Positions 8,952 to 17,079 of a stretch of 64,000 nt of DNA are shown here, in pieces. Positions within the stretch are counted from its first letter, which is position 1, and every line of letters starts with the position of its first letter. The notes under the pieces are model-generated. The model worked only from the letters and a program-made list of their open reading frames with translations, was not told the DNA's origin and ran no database searches. Source of the stretch: Cryobacterium sp. PH31-AA6 (GTDB taxonomy: Bacteria; Actinomycetota; Actinomycetes; Actinomycetales; Microbacteriaceae); contig NZ_JASISS010000002.1 in NCBI RefSeq assembly GCF_030063195.1, positions 1-64,000 of the forward strand, in the 5' to 3' direction. Position numbers and translations under genes: made by a program.

Positions 8952-9222
8952 CGGCCACGACCAGCATCAGCTGCGCGATCGCCTGGTCACGCCGGGCGCC
9001 AACCGGGGTGAACAATTCCATGTTGCGCCGTTCGACCGCCCTCTGAAGCGCCTGGTTCAAAGCATCGATATCGGTGAGGTCATTGACGTCGACGCCGTCT
9101 TCTGCCAGCAGTGGAGCAAGCTCCCGCATCAGCTCGTCTGCCATTCCAGGCTTCATTTGGATCTGGGACGGCCTGGGCGATGGCTCAGGACTCTTTCGAC
9201 GCATGTCTGGCATGCCGACCAT
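8857..9222 (-). CDS. Hypothetical protein (about 121 aa)
   Basis: Frame MVGMPDMRRKSPEPSPRPSQ, then a helical region with LAPLLAEDGVDVNDLTDIDA and RDQAIAQLMLVVAAIAD. A charged, proline-rich N-terminus precedes an all-helical body. I do not recognise the family. Several ATG codons are possible starts (9222, 9213, others further in), none with a convincing ribosome binding site. Codon-position GC is consistent with coding. Its 3' end abuts the deletion point of the flavoprotein pseudogene. Confidence 0.55.
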   Translation of the reverse strand: MVGMPDMRRKSPEPSPRPSQIQMKPGMADELMRELAPLLAEDGVDVNDLTDIDALNQALQRAVERRNMELFTPVGARRDQAIAQLMLVVAAIADDDTKRAGILLDKAQPEIAPMTRQMPFL

Positions 9223-9410
9223 CTTCCCAGACCAAGCCCTCTGCTGGCAGTGACTCCAGTCCGGCCGCCCGCAGCACTGAAACAAATACCGTAAGGGGGC
9301 CGATGAGCGGGCGGTATTTTCAGCCCTCGCGAGAGCACGCTTGAGAGCACTTTTCACCCGGATCAGCCGCGCGTAAGCGGAACTCTGACCGGGACAGCAG
9401 GCTCGGGCGA

Positions 9411-10076
9411 TCAGCCGAGGGCGTCGGATTGGCCCTTCGCAAGTAATGGCCAGGGGGACCACTGTCCTGCAGGCGGTAGGGCGGTTCGCGCGGACTTGAC
9501 CCGGTCCTCGGGCAGGTCCTCGGTGCGGCTGCGACCGGATCGCATCCCGACCCCTGGCTCCTCGAGCCGGTATTCAATCCAGTCGCCCCGCCCGGGATCG
9601 AATCGCTCAGAATAACCACCTGACACGACGGTGCGGGTGGTCCATTCGAGCTCTTCCGCCAGATTCAGGACATCTTCGTCACAGGCATCACAGCCGCACA
9701 CCGGGAGGTGGAAGTCGTTGAGCAGGCCCGCGTGAAGGTAGACGCCCGTGAACGGCGTAAGGACAAATGTCAGCGGTGCAGCTGTCGGGTTGCGAGGCAC
9801 GACGCGTACTGCACGGACGACCTCATTTGGCAGGTGGAGAAGATCTGCAGTGGCGTTTGGGGCTTCGTCGACGGCAACGTCGAACGTGGTCTGCAGCCAC
9901 TCGATCAGTGCGTCAGCGACGTCGTGCAACCGCGCGAACCGCTGCAGATTACTAACACGGGAATACGCGTCTTCGGGCGGCGATGCTCCTCCCCATCGAT
10001 TGCCGTAGTCAATCGGACGGCCCTGCTCATCCCGGTAGATCTCCACTGGGAACGTGGGGCGTCGATACTCTGTCAT
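9411..10076 (-). CDS. DUF6226-like hypothetical protein
   Basis: About 221 residues, beginning MTEYRRPTFPVEIYRDEQG. The run of features (GNRWGG..PPEDAYSRVSN, HDVADALIEWL, then GVYLHAGLL and VCGCDACDED) resembles what I remember as DUF6226, a widespread actinobacterial family without known function. The cysteine cluster CGCDAC could bind a metal, but this is inference. A GTG two codons upstream is an alternative start. It is transcribed in the same direction as the 121-residue hypothetical, 188 bp away, and operon membership is uncertain. Confidence 0.65.
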   Translation of the reverse strand: MTEYRRPTFPVEIYRDEQGRPIDYGNRWGGASPPEDAYSRVSNLQRFARLHDVADALIEWLQTTFDVAVDEAPNATADLLHLPNEVVRAVRVVPRNPTAAPLTFVLTPFTGVYLHAGLLNDFHLPVCGCDACDEDVLNLAEELEWTTRTVVSGGYSERFDPGRGDWIEYRLEEPGVGMRSGRSRTEDLPEDRVKSARTALPPAGQWSPWPLLAKGQSDALG

Positions 10077-10209
10077 GCTCACAAACTATCCGTCCATCGT
10101 TCGGTTCACCGAGAAGTTCGTCGGCCCGCAATCGGGCATCTATCGATGCTCGGTTGTTGTGAGCTGGGGAGTGCCTTGGTGCTCGCACTCAGGGATCGCA
10201 GAAGAAGGC

Positions 10210-11463
10210 TTAGCGGGAAGTTGACGACGGCGACGCGAGCGTCTCAAGGGGCTCTTTCGGTGATGCCAGCGTGTTCCACGACCGCACGGCGACGATCCCG
10301 GCGAGCACGGCGATGCCCGCCAGTATGATGGCGGTTGGGGCGAGTCCGAGCGTCGCGCCGAGGATGCCTGCGAGCGGGTAGGTGATGATGAAGCAGGCGT
10401 GGGACAGCGAAAACTGCGCCGCGAAGACCGCAGGCCGGTTGGTGTCGTCGGAGTAGCGTCGCAGGAGCCGGGCCGAGGGTGTGAGGATCAGCGCCGTCGC
10501 GGCGCCGAGGACGAACCAGACCGTGAGCACGGCGGTCCAGGCCAACGGCGCGGCTGGGGCCAGGACCAGCAGTGCGACGGTGACGAGCCCGACCGGGAGG
10601 ATGGCGCATCCGGTCAGCATCACGCGTCGATCGGGATACCGGTCCAGCACCTTCGGCAGGGCAAGGGCGAGGAGCATGGAGCCCAGTCCGTAGCAGGCGA
10701 GGGTGATCGCGAAGTCGACCTGGCTGCGGCCGAGGGTGTCTTGCACGAGGATGATGGTGTTGACGATGATCATTGCGGTGGACGCGGCGACGACGAAGTT
10801 CATCGCCAGAAGTGCCCGAAGCGGCGGGGTGCGCCAGAACACGCGCACGCCTCTGGTCAGCCGGTCGAGGAACGGTGTGACCGCGGTGGCCCGCATCGCC
10901 GGGAGAGTGGTGGACAGCACGAGCGCGGCCGAGCCGACGAAGCCGAGCGCCGTTCCTACGAACAGGGAGTGGTAAGTGATCACGGTCAGCAGGGCGGCGG
11001 CGAGGATGGGGCTGAGCAGCGACTCCAGGTCGTACGCCAGTCGGGACAGCGACAGCGCCCTTGTGTATTCGCTCTCCTTAGGCAGAACATCCGGGATCAG
11101 CGCCTGGAACGCGGGCGTGAAGGTGGCGGAAGCAGCCTGCAACACGAAGATAAGAACGTAGATCTGCCACGCCTCGGTGACGAACGGGAGCGAGATCGCC
11201 ACCCCGGCCCGGAGGACATCCGCAGAAACCAGCAGGACTTTGCGGGGGAAGTGGCTGGTGAGCGCGGACACAACCGGGGCGATGCCCACGTTGGCGAGCA
11301 TCTTGATCGTCAGCGCGATGCCCAACACGATGCCGGCGTCCCCACCTGCCAAGTCGAAGGCCAGTAACCCGAGTGCGACGGTGAGCAGGCCGGTGCCGAC
11401 CAGCGCCACGACCTGGGCGCTGAACAATTTGAGGTACGCGGTATTCCGCAGGACCTCAAGCAT
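10210..11463 (-). CDS. MFS transporter, partner of a KmtR-like metal sensor
   Basis: A 417-residue major facilitator protein with about twelve membrane segments, starting MLEVLRNTAYLKLFSAQVVA. The ATG at 11463 lies inside the 3' end of the metalloregulator gene (eight-base overlap), so it is co-translated with it. The longer upstream frame is the regulator read out of phase and was discarded. Given the regulator's Ni/Co-type ligand set, export of nickel or cobalt is the simplest idea, though the transporter itself shows no clear metal motif. Confidence 0.85.
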   Translation of the reverse strand: MLEVLRNTAYLKLFSAQVVALVGTGLLTVALGLLAFDLAGGDAGIVLGIALTIKMLANVGIAPVVSALTSHFPRKVLLVSADVLRAGVAISLPFVTEAWQIYVLIFVLQAASATFTPAFQALIPDVLPKESEYTRALSLSRLAYDLESLLSPILAAALLTVITYHSLFVGTALGFVGSAALVLSTTLPAMRATAVTPFLDRLTRGVRVFWRTPPLRALLAMNFVVAASTAMIIVNTIILVQDTLGRSQVDFAITLACYGLGSMLLALALPKVLDRYPDRRVMLTGCAILPVGLVTVALLVLAPAAPLAWTAVLTVWFVLGAATALILTPSARLLRRYSDDTNRPAVFAAQFSLSHACFIITYPLAGILGATLGLAPTAIILAGIAVLAGIVAVRSWNTLASPKEPLETLASPSSTSR

Positions 11464-11848
11464 GTGCGTCCACCTCCCGCTCGGTGCCGACGGTGTCGTG
11501 CGGGTGCCGGTGGTGGGCCGGGATCCCCTCGAGGGCGTGTTCCGCTTGGAAGATGGCGTCGGTGACGAGCTGGCGGGCGTGCTCGTTCGCGAGGCGATAG
11601 AACACCCGGGTGCCTTCGCGCCGGGTGGCCACGATGCGCGCCAGGCGCAGCTTTGCCAGGTGCTGCGAGACGGCGGCCTGGGACTTGTTGACGGTCTCCG
11701 CCAGCTGGTTGACCGACAGTTCCGTGTCGCGCAGCGCGAGAATGATGCGGATGCGCGTGGCGTCGGCGAGCATCGCGAACACCTCAACGGCCAACTCGAC
11801 ATATTCACTGTCGGTATCCAGCGTGCAACCATCCGTATCTGCATTCAT
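11456..11848 (-). CDS. kmtR: KmtR-like ArsR/SmtB metalloregulator (Ni/Co sensor)
   Basis: A 130-residue winged-helix repressor starting MNADTDGCTLDTDSEY. The recognition region reads VNQLAETVNKSQAAVSQHLA. In the last helix and tail I count H90, E103, H104, H112 and H113. Their spacing (13, 1, 8, 1) equals the nickel/cobalt ligand set described for mycobacterial KmtR (H88, E101, H102, H110, H111). It probably derepresses the overlapping MFS gene when nickel or cobalt rises. An inverted repeat ATCTGC-N8-GCAGAT (11837-11856) covers its start codon and could be the operator. Confidence 0.85.
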   Translation of the reverse strand: MNADTDGCTLDTDSEYVELAVEVFAMLADATRIRIILALRDTELSVNQLAETVNKSQAAVSQHLAKLRLARIVATRREGTRVFYRLANEHARQLVTDAIFQAEHALEGIPAHHRHPHDTVGTEREVDAHA

Positions 11849-11856
11849 ACGCAGAT
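11837..11856. promoter_or_regulatory. Inverted repeat over the kmtR-like start codon
   Basis: ATCTGC (11837-11842) and GCAGAT (11851-11856) form a perfect 6-bp inverted repeat with an 8-bp spacer that contains the initiation codon of the metalloregulator. Position and symmetry suit an autoregulatory ArsR/SmtB operator, although it is short. Confidence 0.4.
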
Positions 11857-12011
11857 TATTGCACACGAGGATCACGCCTCGTATGGCCAACTGGTCACCT
11901 TGCCCTTGATGCCTCAGGGGGTATCACGATGTGTGACAGGCGCACCAGATCTGCGAGCAGTGAGCACGGTTTCCCTTGTCGGCGTGGCGCGGTGAGCGGA
12001 TCAGTTGCCTG

Positions 12012-12698
12012 CTAGCAGCAGGTGTCCGCGTCGAGGGTTCGTTCGCCCGTGAGGGCGCTGATTGGCACCGCGCAGGTGTCGCCCTTCCAGGCTTCCAGGC
12101 CTTCCTTGAGGGCAAACCCGGCAATCACGAGGGCGGCGATCGAATCCGCCCACGCCCACCCCAGGAGGGAGTTGAGCAGGAGCCCGCCGAGGAGCGCCGC
12201 GGACAGGTAGCTGCAGACGAGGGTCTGTTTCGAGTCCGCCACGGCCGACGCTGATCCCAGCTCACGGCCGGTGCGACGTTCCAGCCAGCTCAGCACGGGC
12301 ATGATGGCGAGGCTGACGGCGGCCAGCGCGATCCCGACCGGGCTGTGTTCCGGCTCGCGAAGACCGAAGAGCGACAGGCCGGCATCGACGATCACGTAGG
12401 CGGCCAGGCCGAAGAAGGAGTACGCGACGACGCGCAGCGCGACTTTCTCGCGCTTCTCCGGGTCGGGAGCGGCGAATTGCCACGCGATCGCGGCCGCGGA
12501 GAGCACCTCGACGATGGAGTCGAGACCGAAGCCGATCAGCGCGGAGGACGATGCCACCGTGCCGGCGGCGAGGGCGATGATCGCCTCGATCACGTTGTAG
12601 GTGATGGTGATGGCGACGATGATCCGGATCCGGCGTTGCAGGATCAGTTTCCGGACGGGGTCGGCGACGCGCGCGACTCCATTCTTTGTTTCGGTCAT
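12012..12698 (-). CDS. CDF-type cation efflux transporter controlled by CmtR
   Basis: A 228-residue transporter with six membrane helices. Helix two carries SSSALIGFGLDSIVEVLSAA, where the aspartate and following residues match the cation site of diffusion-facilitator proteins; helix five has VCSYLSAALLGGLLL and WAWADSIAALVIAGFALKEG with the second acidic site. The extended cytoplasmic domain of large CDF proteins is missing, and the protein ends in DTCC, a possible soft-metal ligand. It overlaps the Cd/Pb-type CmtR gene by four bases, so export of cadmium, lead or zinc is likely. Confidence 0.85.
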   Translation of the reverse strand: MTETKNGVARVADPVRKLILQRRIRIIVAITITYNVIEAIIALAAGTVASSSALIGFGLDSIVEVLSAAAIAWQFAAPDPEKREKVALRVVAYSFFGLAAYVIVDAGLSLFGLREPEHSPVGIALAAVSLAIMPVLSWLERRTGRELGSASAVADSKQTLVCSYLSAALLGGLLLNSLLGWAWADSIAALVIAGFALKEGLEAWKGDTCAVPISALTGERTLDADTCC

Positions 12699-13048
12699 GC
12701 TCCGGTCCCGCAGCAGAGGGGCAGGTCGCAGTTCTCGTCGGAGCAGTGGACGCCGTCGTCGACGGCGAGCACGACGTCGATCAGCAGCGCCAGCGCTCGG
12801 GTCAGGTGCGGGTCGGCGATTTCGTACCGTGTCTGCCGACCCTCGGGTATGGCGGCTGCAATGCCGCAGCCGCGGAGGCAGCTCAAATGGTTCGACACGT
12901 TCGAGCGCGTGAGGTCGAGGTCACGCGCCAGCTGGGCCGGATAACCGGGCCGCTCCAACAGCGTGAGCAGGATCCTCGAGCGGGTCGGATCGGCCATCGC
13001 CCGGCCAAGCCGGTTCATGGCATCGAGACGCGAAGCAATGGTCAGCAT
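12695..13048 (-). CDS. cmtR: CmtR-like Cd(II)/Pb(II)-sensing ArsR repressor
   Basis: A 117-residue ArsR-family regulator. Cysteines fall at positions 57 and 61 (SCLRGCG, inside the recognition helix) and 102 (HCSDENC), the same numbering as the three cadmium/lead ligands of Mycobacterium tuberculosis CmtR. Extra cysteines occur at the C-terminus (NC, LCC). Binding metal at the DNA-recognition helix would release the operator. It is co-translated with the CDF exporter. A near-perfect palindrome (13053-13066) lies just upstream of the start. Confidence 0.9.
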   Translation of the reverse strand: MLTIASRLDAMNRLGRAMADPTRSRILLTLLERPGYPAQLARDLDLTRSNVSNHLSCLRGCGIAAAIPEGRQTRYEIADPHLTRALALLIDVVLAVDDGVHCSDENCDLPLCCGTGA

Positions 13049-13052
13049 CCAC

Positions 13053-13066
13053 TGACTATACAGTCA
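13053..13066. promoter_or_regulatory. Putative CmtR operator
   Basis: TGACTATACAGTCA is an almost perfect palindrome (one central mismatch) located 4 bp upstream of the cmtR start codon on the minus strand. It is ideally placed for autorepression of the cmtR-CDF unit. Confidence 0.55.
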
Positions 13067-13089
13067 ATAGTGACGGGTGGCTACCTGTG

Positions 13090-13440
13090 TTAGAAGACCA
13101 GCACCTTGTCGGCAGCAATGGTCCAGTCAGCGAGGGCGTCCATAGTGGATCGAGTGGCACCCTCGGTCAGCATGGTGTCCGTGATGCCGCGGGCGTCCAC
13201 GCACGTGCTGCAGCAGCGGATCTGGCCACCCTGCCTGATGATCGTCGAGAGCATCCGGTCGAGCTTGTAATAGCCGTCGGGCGTATTCTGCCCGGCTATC
13301 GCCACGTTGACGCCGTCGCCCATCAGGAAGACCTGTGTGGTGACCTCGTCTCGTTTGGACAAGGACCTCGCCAGACGAACCGCGTTGTAGGTCGTGTCCT
13401 GACCGTAGGCGGCGCCATTGATGATGATCAGGATATTCAT
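13090..13440 (-). CDS. DsrE/DsrF-like sulfur-relay protein
   Basis: A 116-residue protein beginning MNILIIINGAAYGQDTTYNA, the glycine-rich opening strand and loop of DsrE-type proteins. A central GDGVNVAIAGQ and the cysteine cluster RCCSTCVDARGI (with the usual YKLDRML before it) provide candidate persulfide-carrying cysteines. It would accept or pass sulfane sulfur in the cytoplasm. The ATG at 13440 overlaps the stop of the ArsR-rhodanese regulator by four bases, so both are made together, suggesting a sulfur-sensing and buffering pair. Confidence 0.85.
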   Translation of the reverse strand: MNILIIINGAAYGQDTTYNAVRLARSLSKRDEVTTQVFLMGDGVNVAIAGQNTPDGYYKLDRMLSTIIRQGGQIRCCSTCVDARGITDTMLTEGATRSTMDALADWTIAADKVLVF

Positions 13441-14126
13441 GCCACCTCGGAAGACATTGGCAGGTTGGCCAGTCGCCATTCCAGCATCCCCTCGTTCAGT
13501 CGGACTGCTCGGCGGCCGCTCTGGCGCAGCAGGCTGATGGCCTCGTAGGCGAGCACGCAGTACGCGCCGCGGCAGTAGGCAACAATGTCACCGCTGGGCG
13601 GCAGCTCACCCAGCCGGTCGCTGAGCTCCTCGAGGGGGATGGAGAGGGCGCCGGGGATGTGCGCGGCCTGGTACTCCAGCCGTGGCCGGACATCCAGCAC
13701 GACGACCGTCCCTGCCGCGGCCCGGGCGAGCAGTTCCTCTCGGGTGATCTCCTCGCGCGCCTCTTCGCCGGCCGAGTCGGATGCATCGAGCCCGAGGTAT
13801 GCGATGCGTTTCGGTTCCACGTCGGACACGTGCGTCTGGGCGACGGTGCGGACCAGGCTGTAGAGCCGGGCGACGTCGTCCCCGGCGAGTTGGTAATGAA
13901 TCCGGGTGCCCTCACGCCGGGTGGTGACCAGACCCGCATGCTTGAGGGTTTGCAGGTGAGCCGATGCCGTGGTCAGGCCCAGGCCGGCCGAGTTGGCCAG
14001 CGATTCCACCGGACGTTCACCCTGTGCGAGCAGGTCGATCAGCTCGAGGCGCTTGCCGCTGCCGAGTGCCTTGCCGACGCGTGCAAACTGCTCGAACAGC
14101 GCCGACTTCTTCTCACGATCACCCAT
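13437..14126 (-). CDS. ArsR-family regulator fused to a rhodanese domain
   Basis: A 229-residue two-domain protein. Residues 1-100 form a winged helix (VESLANSAGLGLTTASAHLQ, then TRREGTRIHYQL). After a linker, residues 125-225 are a rhodanese with VVVLDVRPRLEYQAAHIPGA and the active-site loop CRGAYC (C185, C190). The rhodanese cysteine could take up sulfane sulfur and alter DNA binding. GGGAGGA precedes the start at 14126. It is divergent from the persulfide-dioxygenase-like gene, so the shared intergenic region is its probable target. Known architecture, signal inferred. Confidence 0.85.
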   Translation of the reverse strand: MGDREKKSALFEQFARVGKALGSGKRLELIDLLAQGERPVESLANSAGLGLTTASAHLQTLKHAGLVTTRREGTRIHYQLAGDDVARLYSLVRTVAQTHVSDVEPKRIAYLGLDASDSAGEEAREEITREELLARAAAGTVVVLDVRPRLEYQAAHIPGALSIPLEELSDRLGELPPSGDIVAYCRGAYCVLAYEAISLLRQSGRRAVRLNEGMLEWRLANLPMSSEVA

Positions 14127-14148
14127 GTGCGTCCTCCCGGTTTCCCTC

Positions 14149-14167
14149 ATACTAGTATCTTCTAGTA
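14149..14167. promoter_or_regulatory. Palindromic operator candidate between divergent sulfur genes
   Basis: ATACTAGTAT (14149-14158) is a perfect 10-bp palindrome and the half element CTAGTA recurs at 14162-14167. It lies 22 bp upstream of the ArsR-rhodanese start and about 80 bp before the persulfide-dioxygenase-like start, the expected place for a regulator controlling both directions. Confidence 0.5.
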
Positions 14168-14238
14168 ATCCATGGTTCTATGGAATATCGAGGGTTCCCG
14201 TTTCTGGCGGGGTCCTGCAATCTGAGGAGTGCGTACAC

Positions 14239-15612
14239 ATGGCGACGCTTCATCTTGTTCCCGTCATCGATGAGGGGCTGGGTAACTCCACCTACCTCCT
14301 GGACATCGGCCAGGGAAGGGCACTGGTGGTGGACCCGGAACGGGACCTGCGCGAAGTGCGCGCCGAGGCGAGGCGACTGGGACTGACCGTCGCGTACGCC
14401 GCGGAAACACACCTGCACGCGGACTTCATCTCCGGCGTGCGCGAACTTCAGCACGCCGAAGGAGCCACTGTGCTCGCGCCCGAGGCCGGCCCGCGCGAAT
14501 TCACCCACACAGTGCTGCACGACGGCGACACCCTGGACCTCGGTGACTTCACCCTGCAGGCGCTGGCGACACCCGGCCACTCACCCGAACACCTCGCCTA
14601 CCTGCTCCTCGACCAGGGGCGCATCGCCGGCGTTTTCACCGGTGGGTCGCTCATGGTCGGAACCGCCGGCCGCACCGACCTCGTGAGCCCGGACATGACC
14701 GTTCCGCTGGCCCGAGCCCAGTATCACTCACTGCACCGGCTGATGGACCTGCCCGACGACACCCCGGTCTGGCCCACCCACGGCGCCGGATCGTTCTGCT
14801 CCGCCGCAGCCGGTGGCGAACGGACAACCACAATCGGCCGCGAACGGGCGACCAACCCACTGCTCCAGGTCTCCGGCGAGGACGCCTTCGTCGATGCACT
14901 GCTCGGTTCACTCGGCACCTTCCCGGGCTACTTCCTGCGCCTCGGCGAGATCAACCGGCGGGGCCCCGTCGTGCTCGGGGCCACCCCGGCCTTGCCGACC
15001 CTGTCCGCCGACCGGGTGAAGGAGCTTCACGAGCAGGGTGCCCAAATCGTGGATTCCCGGCAGCCCGCGGACTTCGCCGCCGGGCACATCCCCGGATCCC
15101 TGTCCATAGCGCTGCGTCCGGTGTTCGCGACCTGGCTCGGCTGGCTGGCCGACCCAGAGCGGCCGGTCATCATCGTTCGCGGAGCTGACCAGGACCCCGA
15201 AGACATTGTCTGGGCGGCCGCGAAGGTGGGCTTCGACACCCTTGCTGGCGAACTCGACGGAGGCTTCCCGACGTGGAGGATCTCCAGAGCAACGGCGGCC
15301 GGGTCGCTGATCGAGGCCGGGGGAATGGTTTCGGGGGCCGAGGCATCCGCCGCCGTGATTGACATCCGCCAGGCCTCTGAGTTTGCGGCCGGCCACGTGG
15401 CCGCCGCGCGGAACGTCGAGCTCGGCGGTCTCGCCGAACTCCTCTCCGACCTGCCTGCCGGTCCTCTCGTCGTGATGTGCGGACACAGTGAGCGCGCCAT
15501 GAGCGCGGCCAGCATCCTCGAGCGAGCTGGCCGCACCAACGTCACCGTGCTCAACGGCGGTGCCGCCGACTGGGCACGCGAAGCCGGTCGCTCGCTGGAG
15601 ACCGGGCTGTGA
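14239..15612 (+). CDS. Persulfide-dioxygenase-like metallo-beta-lactamase protein with two rhodanese domains
   Basis: A 457-residue fusion. The N-terminal metallo-beta-lactamase domain has the iron-site motif ETHLHADFISG (H58, H60, D62), TPGHSPEHLAYL and WPTHGAGSFC, as in ETHE1-type persulfide dioxygenases. Two rhodanese domains follow (about 255-350 and 365-455). The second has an active cysteine loop (MCGHSERA). The first has VRGADQD, with arginine where cysteine is expected, so it is probably non-catalytic. The layout resembles CstB. Start chosen at 14239 after TGAGGAG. Oxidises or transfers persulfide sulfur in the cytoplasm; overlaps the next gene by four bases. Confidence 0.88.
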   Translation: MATLHLVPVIDEGLGNSTYLLDIGQGRALVVDPERDLREVRAEARRLGLTVAYAAETHLHADFISGVRELQHAEGATVLAPEAGPREFTHTVLHDGDTLDLGDFTLQALATPGHSPEHLAYLLLDQGRIAGVFTGGSLMVGTAGRTDLVSPDMTVPLARAQYHSLHRLMDLPDDTPVWPTHGAGSFCSAAAGGERTTTIGRERATNPLLQVSGEDAFVDALLGSLGTFPGYFLRLGEINRRGPVVLGATPALPTLSADRVKELHEQGAQIVDSRQPADFAAGHIPGSLSIALRPVFATWLGWLADPERPVIIVRGADQDPEDIVWAAAKVGFDTLAGELDGGFPTWRISRATAAGSLIEAGGMVSGAEASAAVIDIRQASEFAAGHVAAARNVELGGLAELLSDLPAGPLVVMCGHSERAMSAASILERAGRTNVTVLNGGAADWAREAGRSLETGL

Positions 15613-16883
15613 GCCGGACACCGAAAACTGGAGCTGATCGGAAGGGCGCGGACCGCGGCATCATCCTGGGCCTGAGGCAGAACCTTGCCCAGTTCATGCT
15701 GCTCGTGGCGATCAATGCACTGGTCGGCGGCACCCTCGGCCAGGAGCGCACGGTCTTGCCGCTGTTGGCGAACGAGGTCTTCCACCTCGACCGGTACACC
15801 GGCGCGCTGACCTTCATCCTCGCGTTCGGCCTCGCCAAGGCCGGCACCAACTACTTCGCCGGCACCCTCTCCGACCGCTACGGCCGCAAACCCGTGCTGA
15901 TCGCGGGCTGGCTGATCGCCATACCCGTACCGCTGCTGCTGATCGTGGGCCCGAGCTGGGGCTGGATCGTCGCCGCCAACGTGATTCTCGGGATCAGCCA
16001 GGGGCTGACCTGGTCCACCACCGTGGTCATGAAAATGGACCTCGTCGGCCCGAAGCAGCGGGGCCTCGCCATGGGCTTCAACGAGTCGGCCGGCTACCTG
16101 GGCGTCGCGGCCACGGCCCTGGCCACGGGCTACATCGCCGCCGAATACGGGCTGCGCCCCGGCCCGTTCCTGCTCGGCGCCGCCTTCATCGCCCTCGGCC
16201 TCGGACTGTCCGTGCTCTTCGTGCGCGAAACTCGCCACCACGCGAAGGTCGAAGCGGCCAACCATGTGTCCGTGCACGCGCACGCCGGCTCCCTCAGTGA
16301 CCGGCAAGTGTTCACCCTCACCAGTTTCCGGGACAAGTCGCTGTCCTCGATCAGCCAGGCCGGGATGGTCAACAACCTCAACGACGGCCTGGCCTGGGGC
16401 CTGTTCCCCATCCTGTTCGCTGCCGCCGGGCTCAGCATCGAACGCATCGGCATCCTGGCCGCAGTCTACCCGGCCGTCTGGGGAGCCGGCCAGCTGATCA
16501 CCGGCGGCCTCTCCGACCGGATCGGCCGTAAATGGCTGATCGTCGGTGGCATGCTCGTGCAGGCCGTCGCCCTGGGCATGGTCGCTGCCGGGAACAGCTT
16601 CGGGATCTGGCTGGCCGCCGCCATGCTGCTCGGCGCCGGCACCGCCATGGTCTACCCGACGTTGCTCGCCGCGATCAGCGACGTCGCGCACCCCGAATGG
16701 CGAGCCCGCTCGGTGGGCGCCTACCGGCTGTGGCGCGACGGCGGCTTCGCCGTCGGCGCCCTGCTCTCCGGGCTGCTCGCCGACGCCTTCGGCATCCCGA
16801 CCGCGGTGGCCGCGGTTGCGGCGTTGACCGCGGCATCCGGGCTCGTCGTTGCCGTGCGCATGCGCGGAGACGACCACCCCTGA
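15609..16883 (+). CDS. MFS transporter in the sulfur-stress operon
   Basis: A 424-residue major facilitator. The loop motif between helices two and three is clear (GTLSDRYGRKPVLIAGW), and its counterpart in the second half is GGLSDRIGRKWLIVGG. The GTG start overlaps the stop of the persulfide-dioxygenase-like gene (GTGA), so the two are co-translated. Substrate is not readable; export of a sulfur species or of the stressor that triggers the operon would fit. A strong hairpin follows directly after its stop codon. Confidence 0.85.
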   Translation: MSRTPKTGADRKGADRGIILGLRQNLAQFMLLVAINALVGGTLGQERTVLPLLANEVFHLDRYTGALTFILAFGLAKAGTNYFAGTLSDRYGRKPVLIAGWLIAIPVPLLLIVGPSWGWIVAANVILGISQGLTWSTTVVMKMDLVGPKQRGLAMGFNESAGYLGVAATALATGYIAAEYGLRPGPFLLGAAFIALGLGLSVLFVRETRHHAKVEAANHVSVHAHAGSLSDRQVFTLTSFRDKSLSSISQAGMVNNLNDGLAWGLFPILFAAAGLSIERIGILAAVYPAVWGAGQLITGGLSDRIGRKWLIVGGMLVQAVALGMVAAGNSFGIWLAAAMLLGAGTAMVYPTLLAAISDVAHPEWRARSVGAYRLWRDGGFAVGALLSGLLADAFGIPTAVAAVAALTAASGLVVAVRMRGDDHP

Positions 16884-16889
16884 GTAGGT

Positions 16890-16928
16890 ATCACCTGAGC
16901 ACGAGCGTGACGATCGTGCTCAGGTGAT
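16890..16928 (+). terminator. Strong hairpin terminator after the sulfur operon
   Basis: A perfect 15-bp stem (16890-16904 with 16914-16928) and a 9-nt loop begin 6 bases after the MFS stop codon. No long U-tract follows, as is common in high-GC actinobacteria. It may also act on leftward transcripts. Confidence 0.75.
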
Positions 16929-17079
16929 TATCACGTGGCCGAAATCGATTCCGCTCCCCATGAACTGGGCCGGCCTTAGGTGGTGCAGTGAGCGGACGCT
17001 CATGGGGCGCAGAATCCGCCGTTATGGTTTCGAGCCGGCGTTGGGCAGCTGGGTACCATTTGGGAACCGCGGAGCTTCC

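Noticed and set aside
15027-16877. 616-codon minus-strand frame
   Set aside because: Shadow of the persulfide-dioxygenase-like and MFS genes; Gly/Gln/Ala-rich composition with no family motif.
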